Assembly (NCBI GenBank): GCA_022827045.1
Contig: JAJDTQ010000286.1
Location: forward strand, 1 to 64,000
Direction: 5' to 3'
Length of the DNA stretch: 64,000 nt
Origin: Candidatus Binatia bacterium
GTDB taxonomy: Bacteria > Desulfobacterota_B > Binatia > UBA9968 > JAJDTQ01
The position numbers and the translations under genes were made by a program. Under the pieces are notes generated by a model. The model did not search any database, had not been told where the DNA came from, and saw nothing but the letters and a program-made list of their open reading frames with translations. Shown piece after piece: positions 36,304-44,611 of this stretch. Numbering within the stretch: the first letter of the stretch is position 1; each line of letters begins with the position of its first letter.

Positions 36304-37461
36304 CTATCGTGAGCCTGTAAAAGCAAACGTACCCGGGGGCTCCGCCAGCGATATCGTGCGCCGCGTCAGCTTGTCGATGAGCTTGTCCAGGGCCGCACGA
36401 TATTGCTTTCCCAGGGATTCAGACGGATCTCCTCGGTCCGTGGCCGCGGGAAGCTTCGCCTCGAACGGGATGACGACGTCGGGCTGGCGACCCGCCAACG
36501 CATCTCGAATCTGGCTGGAAGAAAGCGTGCGCTTCGTTCCTCTCGTGTGGTTCTCCACCAGGACGACTTCCCTTCCCTCGCCCATCGACATCAGGGTATG
36601 CGTCAACCGGCTGAGGCTCACCAGGGTCGGTTCGTAGACAAGCACCCGCTCATCCGCGTTCCGAAGCACCGAGAACAACGTACCGGCATCCAGCATTCCG
36701 TCCACCACCACCAGATGCGACCGATTGGCGAGACGCTCGGTCAACCACTGTACCGCGTCCGGTGTTGGCTCCGGCGGCACCCCTTCACCCGCGCGGTAGC
36801 CGAAAACCGAAGTCCGCGAGCCGTGGGACGTGCTCACCGCGTCGAGCATCTCCATGCCGGCAACCCCGGTGGCGGCCGCGTCGAGCAGCTCGGCCAGTCC
36901 CGCGGTCGGCTCGACATCGAGCATCCACGGCAGGGCGCCGAACAAACGGCCGAGATCGAGCGCCGAGACGTAGCTCCCCCGAGCCGCCGAAGCACGCACA
37001 GTCAACGCCGCCAGGGTCGTGGCACCGCACCCGCCGCCGCACCCCCGGAAGGCGATCACGCGCCCGGCATGCATCCTGGCTTGACCGATGTCGCCGTCCA
37101 GGGCCACGCCGACGGCGTCGCGAATCTCGCGCACGGAAACCGGTTTCGGAAGGTAGTCGCTGACGCCGGCGGCGAGCAACTCACGGGCGAGGCGGGCGGT
37201 GTCGTTGGAGCCGACCGCGATGACCTTGGTGCCGAACTCGCAGACTCCGGCCAGCTCGTGTATGCGTCCGGCGGGGAACGGGCTGCCGTCCAGGTCGACG
37301 ATCACCACCTTCGGCGAAGGCGCTCCGGTCAAATGCTTGATGACAGCGCTCATGTCGCCGCGGTGGACCGTTGCGCCCTTGTCCCCCAACGCATCGGAAA
37401 GGAGCGCCTCGGTGCGGGCATCCCCCGCGAATGCGCATATGTGCTGGCTCAGCGCGTCCAT
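36304..37461 (-). CDS. cpaE: Tad pilus localisation protein CpaE/TadZ
   Basis: 385 residues. The N-terminal 120 form a receiver-like domain (KVVIVDLDGSPFPAG, AAGVSDYLPKPVSVREI). The rest is a MinD/ParA-like ATPase. The P-loop reads FRGCGGGCGATTLA, so the deviant Walker A lysines are replaced by glycine, making ATP hydrolysis doubtful. TadZ proteins are often degenerate in this way and act as polar landmarks for the pilus machine. Directly upstream of cpaF. Confidence 0.88.
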   Translation of the reverse strand: MDALSQHICAFAGDARTEALLSDALGDKGATVHRGDMSAVIKHLTGAPSPKVVIVDLDGSPFPAGRIHELAGVCEFGTKVIAVGSNDTARLARELLAAGVSDYLPKPVSVREIRDAVGVALDGDIGQARMHAGRVIAFRGCGGGCGATTLAALTVRASAARGSYVSALDLGRLFGALPWMLDVEPTAGLAELLDAAATGVAGMEMLDAVSTSHGSRTSVFGYRAGEGVPPEPTPDAVQWLTERLANRSHLVVVDGMLDAGTLFSVLRNADERVLVYEPTLVSLSRLTHTLMSMGEGREVVLVENHTRGTKRTLSSSQIRDALAGRQPDVVIPFEAKLPAATDRGDPSESLGKQYRAALDKLIDKLTRRTISLAEPPGTFAFTGSR

Positions 37462-37483
37462 CGTTCGACGTCGACCCTACGCC

Positions 37484-37801
37484 CTACTTGTCACCACCGC
37501 CAGTGTCGGAGCCGGACAACGGCTTCACTTCCCCTCTGAGCCATCGCAGATAGGCTTCATAGACCGTGCCGTGGGAAGGCGTGGGCCGCAAAGCCGCGCC
37601 CTCTGCTACGCTCAACTCGTGGCGGGCCTGGTCCTCGGCAAGCAGAAGCTGCACGCGGGCCGCCGAACGCGTGGCGGTTCCCGCCGGGGCGACGAAGGCG
37701 GCGCGTTCAGCGTCGATGGGCGAGCGGGCGCAACCCGCCGCCAGCCAACCTGCCGCGACCAGGCAAAGCACCGCTCGCGGTATTCGTGGACAGGCGCGCA
37801 T
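37484..37801 (-). CDS. small lipoprotein in the cpaD position of the tad operon
   Basis: ATG 37801 with GGGAG about 10 bases upstream gives a lipoprotein signal ending in LVAAGWLAAGC, followed by a short mature part of about 83 residues (QLLLAEDQARHELSVAEGA, SHGTVYEAYLRWLRGE). CpaD, the usual gene between cpaC and cpaE, is about 200 residues with a conserved domain that is not seen here. This may be a divergent, reduced functional replacement that helps the secretin. Co-directional and tightly spaced with cpaC and cpaE. Confidence 0.6.
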   Translation of the reverse strand: MRACPRIPRAVLCLVAAGWLAAGCARSPIDAERAAFVAPAGTATRSAARVQLLLAEDQARHELSVAEGAALRPTPSHGTVYEAYLRWLRGEVKPLSGSDTGGGDK

Positions 37802-37865
37802 GACAGTTTCTCCCGGTGAATTCCCGCGAACCGCATCCGCGGGGTTTGGTTTGGAAGGACGCCAT

Positions 37866-39170
37866 CTAGTAATGGTAACCCTGCACACGGCGACTCGACA
37901 CCCGTTGCGCGGTGCTCCCGACGTTCCTGTCGGCCGGGGAGATCAGGCGCGCCGTGACTACGACGATGAGCTCGGTCGAGTTGGACCTTACCGTCCGGTT
38001 GCCGAACAACAGTCCCAGCGCCGGCACATCCTTGAGCCCGGGCAAACCGGCTTCGGTGGTGTCGCTCTGGTTGCGGTAGAGCCCCGCGATCACGATGGAA
38101 TCACCATTCCCCACTTCGATGGTGGTCTCGGCCCGCCGCACGTCTATGACCGGTATCTCGGTATCGAATATCCTCAGGGCATCCGTGCCCACGCGTTGGG
38201 ACACTTCCGGGCGAACCGTAAGCGAGATCCGGTCGCTGTCGATCACCGTGGGCAGGAAGTCGAGCAAAACGCCATACTTCTTGTATTCGAACGACAGTTG
38301 GCCGTCTTCGAATCCACTCGGCAGCGGATACTCGCCGCCGGAGAAGAAGCTCGCGGCCTGGCCCGATACCGCGGTCACGTTGGGGCGGGCCAACACCGTG
38401 GCGAGCCCCGCGGTCGCGAGAGCGTCTATCAGGCTCCGTACCGAGGCGGAACCGGTGGGCGACGTATAGGAGCCGAACAGGGAGGATGCCTGCCCGCCCT
38501 GGAGGCTCGCGCCAGGAAAGTTGGCCAAGTCACCCGGCGAAACCGGGAGAAGATGCCCCACGCGCATGCCGAACACCCCGTCCCCGCGCGTGCCCATCGC
38601 TTGCCAGTTGATGCCGAGCGACTCGCTCACGCTACGCTGAACTTCCGCGATCTGTACCTCGAGATTGACCTGCTGCGGACTTGCGATGGACAGGCGGTTG
38701 ACCACCAGAGAGTTCTCGGGCAAAGACGCCCGCGCCAACTGCAAGGCCCGTTCCACCACCTCGGGTGACGCCACCACGCCGGAGAGCTCGACCCCTTGAC
38801 GCCACGGACGAATCTCCACGTCCTGGAGTTCCGCGTCTTCCGACAACGCGGACCGGACCCCCGCCAACCCTACCGTCACGGTCACCGTCCACCGTCCGAC
38901 AAGGTCGCCGTCGCTTCCGAACGCCACCAACGAGGTCCGGCCTCCGGCCTTGCCGCGCACCAGCATCACATCGGACAATACAACGTCCACGTCCGCGATG
39001 GCCGGATTGGAAACAGCCACCGTGGCCGAAGGACGGTCAAGCCGCAGCACCCGGCTCTGCCCGGCCTCGACGGTCAACAACGGCCCGTCGGGGAGGTCCT
39101 GCCCGTTGAGATCCATGGTGAACAGCAGCACCGCCACGACAGTGGCATACAATCCCCGCCTAACAGTCAT
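37866..39170 (-). CDS. cpaC: Flp pilus secretin CpaC (RcpA)
   Basis: 434 residues. ATG 39170 gives a signal peptide (GLYATVVAVLLFTMDLNG). The N-terminal pilus/secretin domain (GQSRVLRLDRPSATVAVSNPAIADVDVVLSDVMLVRGKAGGRTSLVAFG) is followed by a BON-like segment. The secretin core then comes: VNLEVQIAEVQRSVSESLGINWQA, LIDALATAGLATVLARPNVTAVSGQAASFFSGGEYPLP, YKKYGVLLDFLPTVID, SIVIAGLYRNQSDTTEAGLPGLKDVPALGLLF. It forms the outer-membrane ring for pilus exit. Confidence 0.94.
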   Translation of the reverse strand: MTVRRGLYATVVAVLLFTMDLNGQDLPDGPLLTVEAGQSRVLRLDRPSATVAVSNPAIADVDVVLSDVMLVRGKAGGRTSLVAFGSDGDLVGRWTVTVTVGLAGVRSALSEDAELQDVEIRPWRQGVELSGVVASPEVVERALQLARASLPENSLVVNRLSIASPQQVNLEVQIAEVQRSVSESLGINWQAMGTRGDGVFGMRVGHLLPVSPGDLANFPGASLQGGQASSLFGSYTSPTGSASVRSLIDALATAGLATVLARPNVTAVSGQAASFFSGGEYPLPSGFEDGQLSFEYKKYGVLLDFLPTVIDSDRISLTVRPEVSQRVGTDALRIFDTEIPVIDVRRAETTIEVGNGDSIVIAGLYRNQSDTTEAGLPGLKDVPALGLLFGNRTVRSNSTELIVVVTARLISPADRNVGSTAQRVSSRRVQGYHY

Positions 39171-39283
39171 GTTGAAGAGCCAGCACCGCATGATACCCGT
39201 ACACAAAAGCAAACGAGGGCATGGCACCATGGGAATGTCGCCACACCCTGTACGTACTACCCCGGAAGCCTTGCGAAAACGCT

Positions 39284-39457
39284 TTAGGTCAGAGTCGATA
39301 TTTTGTTGCCTGTGCTCGTCAGATAATCCGAGATCTTTCCTCTAAATATGCCGATGGCGCCGGCCAATCCGACTATCAGAATGCCGACAATCGCCGCGTA
39401 CTCCAGCGCCGAGACAGCGCTCCTGCTGCGAAAATACTGAGCCAACCGAAGTATCAT
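39284..39457 (-). CDS. flp: Flp-type pilin
   Basis: ATG 39457 is fixed by a perfect AAGGAGGTG at 39464-39472, which rejects the longer upstream frame. The 57-residue prepilin has a short basic leader, then the Flp signature SALEYAAIVGILIVGLAGAIGIF. The conserved Glu-Tyr pair after the cleavage site and the hydrophobic spine are the hallmarks of Flp pilins. It polymerises into the Tad pilus after CpaA cleavage. Lies between tadG and cpaC in the minus arm. Confidence 0.92.
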   Translation of the reverse strand: MILRLAQYFRSRSAVSALEYAAIVGILIVGLAGAIGIFRGKISDYLTSTGNKISTLT

Positions 39458-39463
39458 TTCTTG

Positions 39464-39472
39464 CACCTCCTT
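39464..39472 (-). promoter_or_regulatory. full-consensus ribosome binding site of flp
   Basis: AAGGAGGTG, 6 bases before ATG 39457, is the strongest Shine-Dalgarno in the operon, as expected for the most abundant product. It decides the flp start. Confidence 0.8.
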
Positions 39473-39527
39473 ATCGTTCCTTACGCCGAATTTGAAGCTC
39501 AATCCTACTTTGATGTTAGCTCGAATT

Positions 39528-41111
39528 TCAAATACCGCTGGCCGGGGGCCTCACCAGCCGGACCGTCCCGATTTTATTGCCAATCTCTTTGAATGTACCG
39601 ATGAGCCCATCAGCATTCTTGGTGCTGTCGAAGACACCAGCCGCGGACTTCGAGCACTCCGTGAGGAAATCGAGGGTCGTTTCCCGGTTCCTGGCGCTTC
39701 CGTCGAACACCCCGTATATCTGAATGCCTTCATGCCTGCCGCGCTTGCAGTTGTCAAGGGTCACACCGTCAAGCCTGTTTTGTACAGCAGGGCCTCTGAC
39801 CACGCCGTCCAAGGGATCCCCATCCACGTAACCATTGTCTACCGGTCCTTTTCCGGATCGGCCGTAGGCGGAATATCCCTCTTCCCAGATGGGTTGTCGG
39901 AGTCCGGTCGTCAGCACCACCAAGACCTTTCTTCGTTCCTGCGCGGTAGCCTGAGGTACCCCCCCCCATACAGTCTGCCAACTAGGCGCCAGCACTCTTC
40001 TGCCCCACAAGACACCCAAATGGACCAAGCCGCCGGCGCCGCCAATGATGTTTCCAGCGGCGTCAAATACGGTCAATTCGGCAATTTTCTGCAGGATTGA
40101 GCTGCGGTCGGACGTAAGCGGCACGATTGCGTTTTTCGGACACCCAAATTGCGGACCGGCGTGTTGCCAAGGGTTCGCGTATCCATCAGGCCCGTCAGGG
40201 TAATTATAGTCCCAAGGATAAAAATATGACGGGAACTTCTCAACCTTGTGGGTGTCGAGTGAGCGGTCCCTGGGCGCCATGCGGTGCTCAACACAACCTG
40301 CCCATTCAGCGTAACCCGGCGGCCGGGGGGTCAGGCCCAAAAAATATTCGATTGTGGGCGTGAGGGCTTCCGGGTTTGGGGGCGGAATTGTCTTGTGCCC
40401 CTTTCCGATATCATCCACCCATTCGCTTCGACCTTGGCCGATATTGACGGCTGCCCCAGAATACGGGACGACACCGAGGGAAACGTGCTCCCCACCCCTA
40501 TCGTACAGGGCGCTGATGAGAACGCGCCCCGCGTTCTGGATGGCTTCCAACCGCCCGTTATAGCTCCCGGCGCTGACGTCGTATGCCAGCACCACATCGA
40601 CTGGAACGATGGCCCGCTCGGCCGCGATCCTGGCGCTGATCTCGTCATCCTTCCCAAGTCCGATGAAAGGGCTCGCCCCCCCGCGCTTCGCCTTGACGTG
40701 GACGATCACGGTTTCTTTCTCATTGCCGTCGCTCGACTTTGTCTTTTTTTGCTTGACCTTCACAGTCAAGGACTTCTCTACCGCCTTGCGATACGCGTCG
40801 GGCACGTTGACCAGGACGTACCGCTTGACGATCTTCTTGAGTTCTTCCTTTTTTTCGTCTTCGGTCTTGTTGGGGTCGAGGTTGAGCATCCCCTTGAAAG
40901 CCGCGAGGCCGGCCGCGTTGACGGCACCCTTCAGCATGTTTTGCTGCTGAGACAGCCAGACCATGTCGCCGAGCGCGCCCGCGCCGACCAAAACCAGCCC
41001 GCCAAGCATCACGGAGGCGAGCCCGACCGCGGCAGAGGTGTCCCGGAGAAACCGGAACCGGCCGACAAGGACCTGTGACCTGTTTTTCATTGCGTCAACC
41101 CCGACACTCAT
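39528..41111 (-). CDS. tadG: TadG-like pilus protein with von Willebrand A domain
   Basis: 527 residues. ATG 41111 overlaps the upstream pseudopilin stop (ATGA). An N-terminal TadE/TadG-type helix (SAAVGLASVMLGGLVLVGAGALGD) and a lysine-rich segment are followed by a vWA-like region (VDVVLAYDVSAGSYNGRLEAIQNAGRVLISALYD, VLVVLTTGLRQPIWEEG, IQIYGVFDGS). The metal site reads D-V-S-A-G instead of DxSxS, so classical metal coordination is doubtful. TadG proteins contribute to envelope assembly of the Tad pilus and surface adhesion. Confidence 0.85.
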   Translation of the reverse strand: MSVGVDAMKNRSQVLVGRFRFLRDTSAAVGLASVMLGGLVLVGAGALGDMVWLSQQQNMLKGAVNAAGLAAFKGMLNLDPNKTEDEKKEELKKIVKRYVLVNVPDAYRKAVEKSLTVKVKQKKTKSSDGNEKETVIVHVKAKRGGASPFIGLGKDDEISARIAAERAIVPVDVVLAYDVSAGSYNGRLEAIQNAGRVLISALYDRGGEHVSLGVVPYSGAAVNIGQGRSEWVDDIGKGHKTIPPPNPEALTPTIEYFLGLTPRPPGYAEWAGCVEHRMAPRDRSLDTHKVEKFPSYFYPWDYNYPDGPDGYANPWQHAGPQFGCPKNAIVPLTSDRSSILQKIAELTVFDAAGNIIGGAGGLVHLGVLWGRRVLAPSWQTVWGGVPQATAQERRKVLVVLTTGLRQPIWEEGYSAYGRSGKGPVDNGYVDGDPLDGVVRGPAVQNRLDGVTLDNCKRGRHEGIQIYGVFDGSARNRETTLDFLTECSKSAAGVFDSTKNADGLIGTFKEIGNKIGTVRLVRPPASGI

Positions 41112-41731
41112 GACGGTTGCGCCGGCATCGCGTCACGCACCGGCACGATCCTGTACTGGTACAACTCCGACGGAAGCCCCGCGGCGCTCATCATCCCGCC
41201 GCTCAACATCGCCGCCGGCAACACCTTCACGCATACTTCCACGACGACGATCTCTTCACCGGCAACCATCGTGAAATCCCCGGGGAGCGTGTTGCTCGTT
41301 CCGATCAAGCTGCGCGACGAACCGCAGATCTCGGCCAGCGTCAGCGGCGTTTCATTCTCGGGGGGCACAAGTATCTCGTGTTTCCACTGCTTGTCGGGCG
41401 ATGCGCCCTGCCCTGCCGGTTGAATGAAGGTGGAAATGACGAAGGCGGCGTGCGACGGCACCGCAATCTGGTTCCAGTTCGTGAACTTCGCCAAGTCGCT
41501 GAGATGGGCCGACTTGGGGGTGGCCTCCAGCGACATGTAGTCGGCCATGGTGGCTGCGGCGCCCGCACCCAACGAGCTTGTATCCATGAGCCGGTAGACA
41601 TCCAGCGTGCCCACCGTGATCGTGAGAAAGAGCACCGCTCCGGCGACAAACTCGACGCTCACGGACGCCTTCGTGTTCCGCAGCCACGACGAGAACGTTG
41701 CCGGGACCCTTGCAAGCGATATTTGCTTCAT
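41108..41731 (-). CDS. TadE/TadF-like pseudopilin (second)
   Basis: 207 residues with the TadE-like N-terminal signature: a basic leader, then KASVSVEFVAGAVLFLTITVGTLDVYRL (Glu at the expected position +5-like), followed by a periplasmic domain with one cysteine pair (EICGSSRS, VEVCVKVL). TadE/TadF are processed by CpaA and needed for pilus assembly. Stop and start overlap both neighbours by 4 bases, showing a coupled operon. Confidence 0.85.
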   Translation of the reverse strand: MKQISLARVPATFSSWLRNTKASVSVEFVAGAVLFLTITVGTLDVYRLMDTSSLGAGAAATMADYMSLEATPKSAHLSDLAKFTNWNQIAVPSHAAFVISTFIQPAGQGASPDKQWKHEILVPPENETPLTLAEICGSSRSLIGTSNTLPGDFTMVAGEEIVVVEVCVKVLPAAMLSGGMMSAAGLPSELYQYRIVPVRDAMPAQPS

Positions 41732-42336
41732 GGCGTTAATGGGCTTCCCAATCTGCCTTGATTGAGGTCGCCCGAATTGCCCACCTGGCCGCTGGAAGCC
41801 GGGGCCTCGGCCAATGCCAGTTCGTTACGCGCCACCGCCAAGGCAGCGAAGGCGACATTTTGACCCAATTGCCGCCGCATCCACGCAAACCCCGTGGTGG
41901 GCTTGTAGGTCAATTGCACCACGATCATATCCCCCGGCCCCCCACCGACCGCATTGTACTTGTCGGTTGATTCCTCGTCAGCCAACATCTTGGTCGGATT
42001 CAGATAGACCTTGAAATCAATGTCCAACAAACTGCGATCCAGCGCGTTCGCTCCAACCTCTGCCTTTATGGCCTTCCAAGCGCGGTTCTCCAACGCCGTT
42101 GCATCGCTCGGCATGGTTTCCTGCAGCACATGGTCCCGCGCCGCCGCGTAGGCCGCACGCTCCAGAATGTCGCCGGCGTTGAACGCCTTCACAAACTCGA
42201 ACGCGGTGCCGGTCATGCCGACCATGAAGGCGACGTATGCGACGCTCTCCACCGCGACCGAGGCGCGCCGGCAGAAGGCGAATGCCGACAACCCCCTCGC
42301 GAGCCCTACCCATGATGTCAGATCACGAATCGTCAA
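41728..42336 (-). CDS. TadE/TadF-like pseudopilin (first gene of the tad operon)
   Basis: A TTG at 42336 preceded by GAGAGGGG is chosen; an upstream TTG (42366) lacks a site. The protein (202 aa) has a pseudopilin N-terminus (RRASVAVESVAYVAFMVGMTGTAFEFVKAF) with the conserved Val-Glu-Ser, then a helical periplasmic domain (ILERAAYAAARDHVL). It overlaps the second pseudopilin by 4 bases. It is the first gene after the sigma-54 promoter at 42413-42430. Confidence 0.8.
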   Translation of the reverse strand: MTIRDLTSWVGLARGLSAFAFCRRASVAVESVAYVAFMVGMTGTAFEFVKAFNAGDILERAAYAAARDHVLQETMPSDATALENRAWKAIKAEVGANALDRSLLDIDFKVYLNPTKMLADEESTDKYNAVGGGPGDMIVVQLTYKPTTGFAWMRRQLGQNVAFAALAVARNELALAEAPASSGQVGNSGDLNQGRLGSPLTP

Positions 42337-42693
42337 CTCGATCCCCTCTCTGTTCGGCAGTGCCAATTTCGGCCACGAAGCCTGATCTTGGTCCTTCTAT
42401 CCTTCTTGTAGACGCAGAAATCGTGCCAAGTGGATCCACGGCGCGGAATGACAGGAATGTCCCGCAAAAACAAGGACTTTCGGTAAGCCGTATTGAAACC
42501 GCCCAGACCCGTGAGGTGTGGCAAATCGAACACTATCATCGGGGATCCGAAGAGACTGGCTTCGCTTCCAGCCCCTATAACTACTTGAATATACTGCCAT
42601 AACCTGTTAAATTCCGAGACTGGCAAACTTGCAACACATTATTCAGGTTGCCAACCAGTTATCGGTTATCTGTGGCGGAATGGCGGAAGGCCG
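42337..42693. other. regulatory region of the minus-arm tad operon
   Basis: No gene is supported: a 97-codon minus frame here has no start site or family. The region holds the -24/-12 promoter and, further upstream, possible activator sites: tggcaaa at 42519-42525 and 42621-42627 and its inverse ttgcca at 42648-42653. Spacing of 100-240 bases from the promoter is usual for sigma-54 enhancers. Confidence 0.5.
42413..42430 (-). promoter_or_regulatory. sigma-54 (-24/-12) promoter of the tad operon
   Basis: On the minus strand the sequence reads CTTGGCACGATTTCTGCG. It has the -24 element TTGGCACG, the invariant GG (42427-42426) and GC (42415-42414) separated by exactly 10 bases, and a near-consensus -12 CTGC. 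Transcription would start about 42403, 65 bases before the first pseudopilin start. The gene directly upstream encodes a GAFTGA-containing sigma-54 activator, which supports the assignment. Confidence 0.8.
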
Positions 42694-44547
42694 TCAAGTC
42701 TTGGCAGACACGCCGTATCGTTTCAACTTTCGGTGCAGCGTCACCCGGTCGATGCCCAAGAGTGTGGCCGCTAGGGTGATGTTGTTTCCGGTGGCATCGA
42801 GGGCTTGGACGAGGGCCCGGGTGACCGCCTGACGCTCAACCTCAGCCAACGGCAGGACCGGCATGGACGTCATGGGATTCGTGCCGTTCCGCAGGTGATT
42901 CGGCAGGCTCTCCGGCTGCAACACGTCGGTCTGTTCCAGCAGAACGGCGCGCGCGATCACGCTGTCGAGTTCACGCACGTTGCCGGGCCAATCGTATTGT
43001 AACAGATGATGCAGCGCGATGGCGGAGATTCCCTCGACCGACTGGCCGCTCCGTTCAGCGTGTTTCTTCAGAAAACGGTTGGCGAGCATCCTGATGTCGG
43101 AACGACGCTCCCTGAGAGCCGGAATCACGATGGGGAAGACCGCGATACGATACCACAAGTCTTCGCGGAAGCTCCCATCCCGTAACCCAGCCTCAAGGTC
43201 CTTGTTGGTGGCCACAATGACCCGGGCGTCAACGGAGATGGTGCCGGAGCCACCCAAACGCTGGACTTCCCTCTCTTGCAGCACCCGCAAGAGCTTGGCC
43301 TGGAGCACGGGCTGCATGTCGCCGACCTCGTCAAGCAGAATGGTCCCGCCGTTGGCGCGCTCGAACGCGCCTAGTCTTTGTCGGGTCGCCCCTGTGAATG
43401 CCCCTTTTTCGTAACCGAACAGCTCACTCTCGATCAGGGTCTCGGGAATGGCGGCGCAGTTGACGGCCACAAACGGTCGGTCCTTCCGCTGGCTGCCGGA
43501 GTGAATCGACTTCGCCACAAGCTCCTTGCCGGTACCGCTCTCACCGCGAATCAACACCGTCATGTCACTGTCCATGACCCGTCTCATCAGTGTGTAGACA
43601 TGCTGCATGACTCGGCTGTTGCCGACAATGCCCTCAAAAGGCTCTCTCGTCTCCAGCTCCATACGCAAGCGCAGCAATTCGGCCCTCGTGCGCTCCATCT
43701 CCAACTCCCGAGATACGTCCCGGTAGACGTAGAGTTCGCCCACGACCATCCCCTGGCGGTCGCACACTCGCGATGCCGCTCGGTGAAACAACGGTTGCTC
43801 CGCGGCCTCATCGGCACCCGATAGTTCCACGACTTCACCCACATCGCAGAAGACGGACATCAACCCAATCTCCCCCAGGTCCGGCTTGCGGAACCGTTCT
43901 CTGAGAAGTGTCGCTACCGCATCCGACGGAAGCTGCTTCAACTCGCGTTCCGTCAGGCCGGTCAGGGTCTGGTAGCCTTGATTGGCAAACAGCAGGCGTC
44001 CGTCAAGACCGTACAAGGCCATGTAATCCTTGGAGGCGTTGAGCACCATTTCCAGCCGCGCATGGCTGAGGGCAAGCTCCCGCTCGACACTCCACTTCTC
44101 CACCAGGGATAGCGTGATCTGCTGGATTTCCTCGGACGTGAAGGGCTTGCGGACATACAGCACCTTGTGACGCGGCCCGGGACTCTGGATGATATCGGGC
44201 AAGTGTTGATCAGCGTAGGCGGTCATTACGACGATTTCGATGTCAGGGTCGATCTCTCTTACACGTTCCATGGTTTCGATGCCGTCCATGCCCGGAGGCA
44301 TCCGGATGTCGATGTAGGCGACCGCCACAGGACGGCCTCTTGCTCGCCCGGCACTCACGATCGCGCATGCTTCCTCTCCGCTCATCGCATGCAGCAGATC
44401 CATGTCCGGCAACAGAGACGGCTCATCTTCGTCGAGACACGCAGACACCAACTCGCCCCCCGTAAGCATCTCCACGAAGTCGTCGTGGATTTCCTCCTGA
44501 TCGTCGACGATCATCACCCGGCGGTTGATGTGTTCCTCAAGCACCAT
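42694..44547 (-). CDS. sigma-54-dependent response regulator (receiver-PAS-AAA-Fis HTH)
   Basis: 617 residues; ATG 44547 is set by AGGAGG 8 bases upstream. Receiver domain: [14 protein letters not shown], phospho-acceptor [13 protein letters not shown] (Asp about 80), [22 protein letters not shown] domain follows ([25 protein letters not shown]). The AAA+ domain has Walker A GESGTGKE (about 339), GAFTGA in [10 protein letters not shown] (about 384), Walker [13 protein letters not shown] and an arginine-finger region. A Fis-type helix-turn-helix closes the protein ([25 protein letters not shown]). It is the probable activator of the adjacent tad promoter, paired with the kinase upstream. Confidence 0.93.
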   Translation of the reverse strand: MVLEEHINRRVMIVDDQEEIHDDFVEMLTGGELVSACLDEDEPSLLPDMDLLHAMSGEEACAIVSAGRARGRPVAVAYIDIRMPPGMDGIETMERVREIDPDIEIVVMTAYADQHLPDIIQSPGPRHKVLYVRKPFTSEEIQQITLSLVEKWSVERELALSHARLEMVLNASKDYMALYGLDGRLLFANQGYQTLTGLTERELKQLPSDAVATLLRERFRKPDLGEIGLMSVFCDVGEVVELSGADEAAEQPLFHRAASRVCDRQGMVVGELYVYRDVSRELEMERTRAELLRLRMELETREPFEGIVGNSRVMQHVYTLMRRVMDSDMTVLIRGESGTGKELVAKSIHSGSQRKDRPFVAVNCAAIPETLIESELFGYEKGAFTGATRQRLGAFERANGGTILLDEVGDMQPVLQAKLLRVLQEREVQRLGGSGTISVDARVIVATNKDLEAGLRDGSFREDLWYRIAVFPIVIPALRERRSDIRMLANRFLKKHAERSGQSVEGISAIALHHLLQYDWPGNVRELDSVIARAVLLEQTDVLQPESLPNHLRNGTNPMTSMPVLPLAEVERQAVTRALVQALDATGNNITLAATLLGIDRVTLHRKLKRYGVSAKT

Positions 44548-44611
44548 CCCGTATCCTCCTGTCGCTAAATGACGGGCGAAGGGCTCACCTAGCCGAATCG
44601 CGCGGCTCGAC

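Noticed and set aside
42621..42633. tggcaaacttgca as another sigma-54 promoter
   Set aside because: GG and GC are only 7 bases apart instead of 10.
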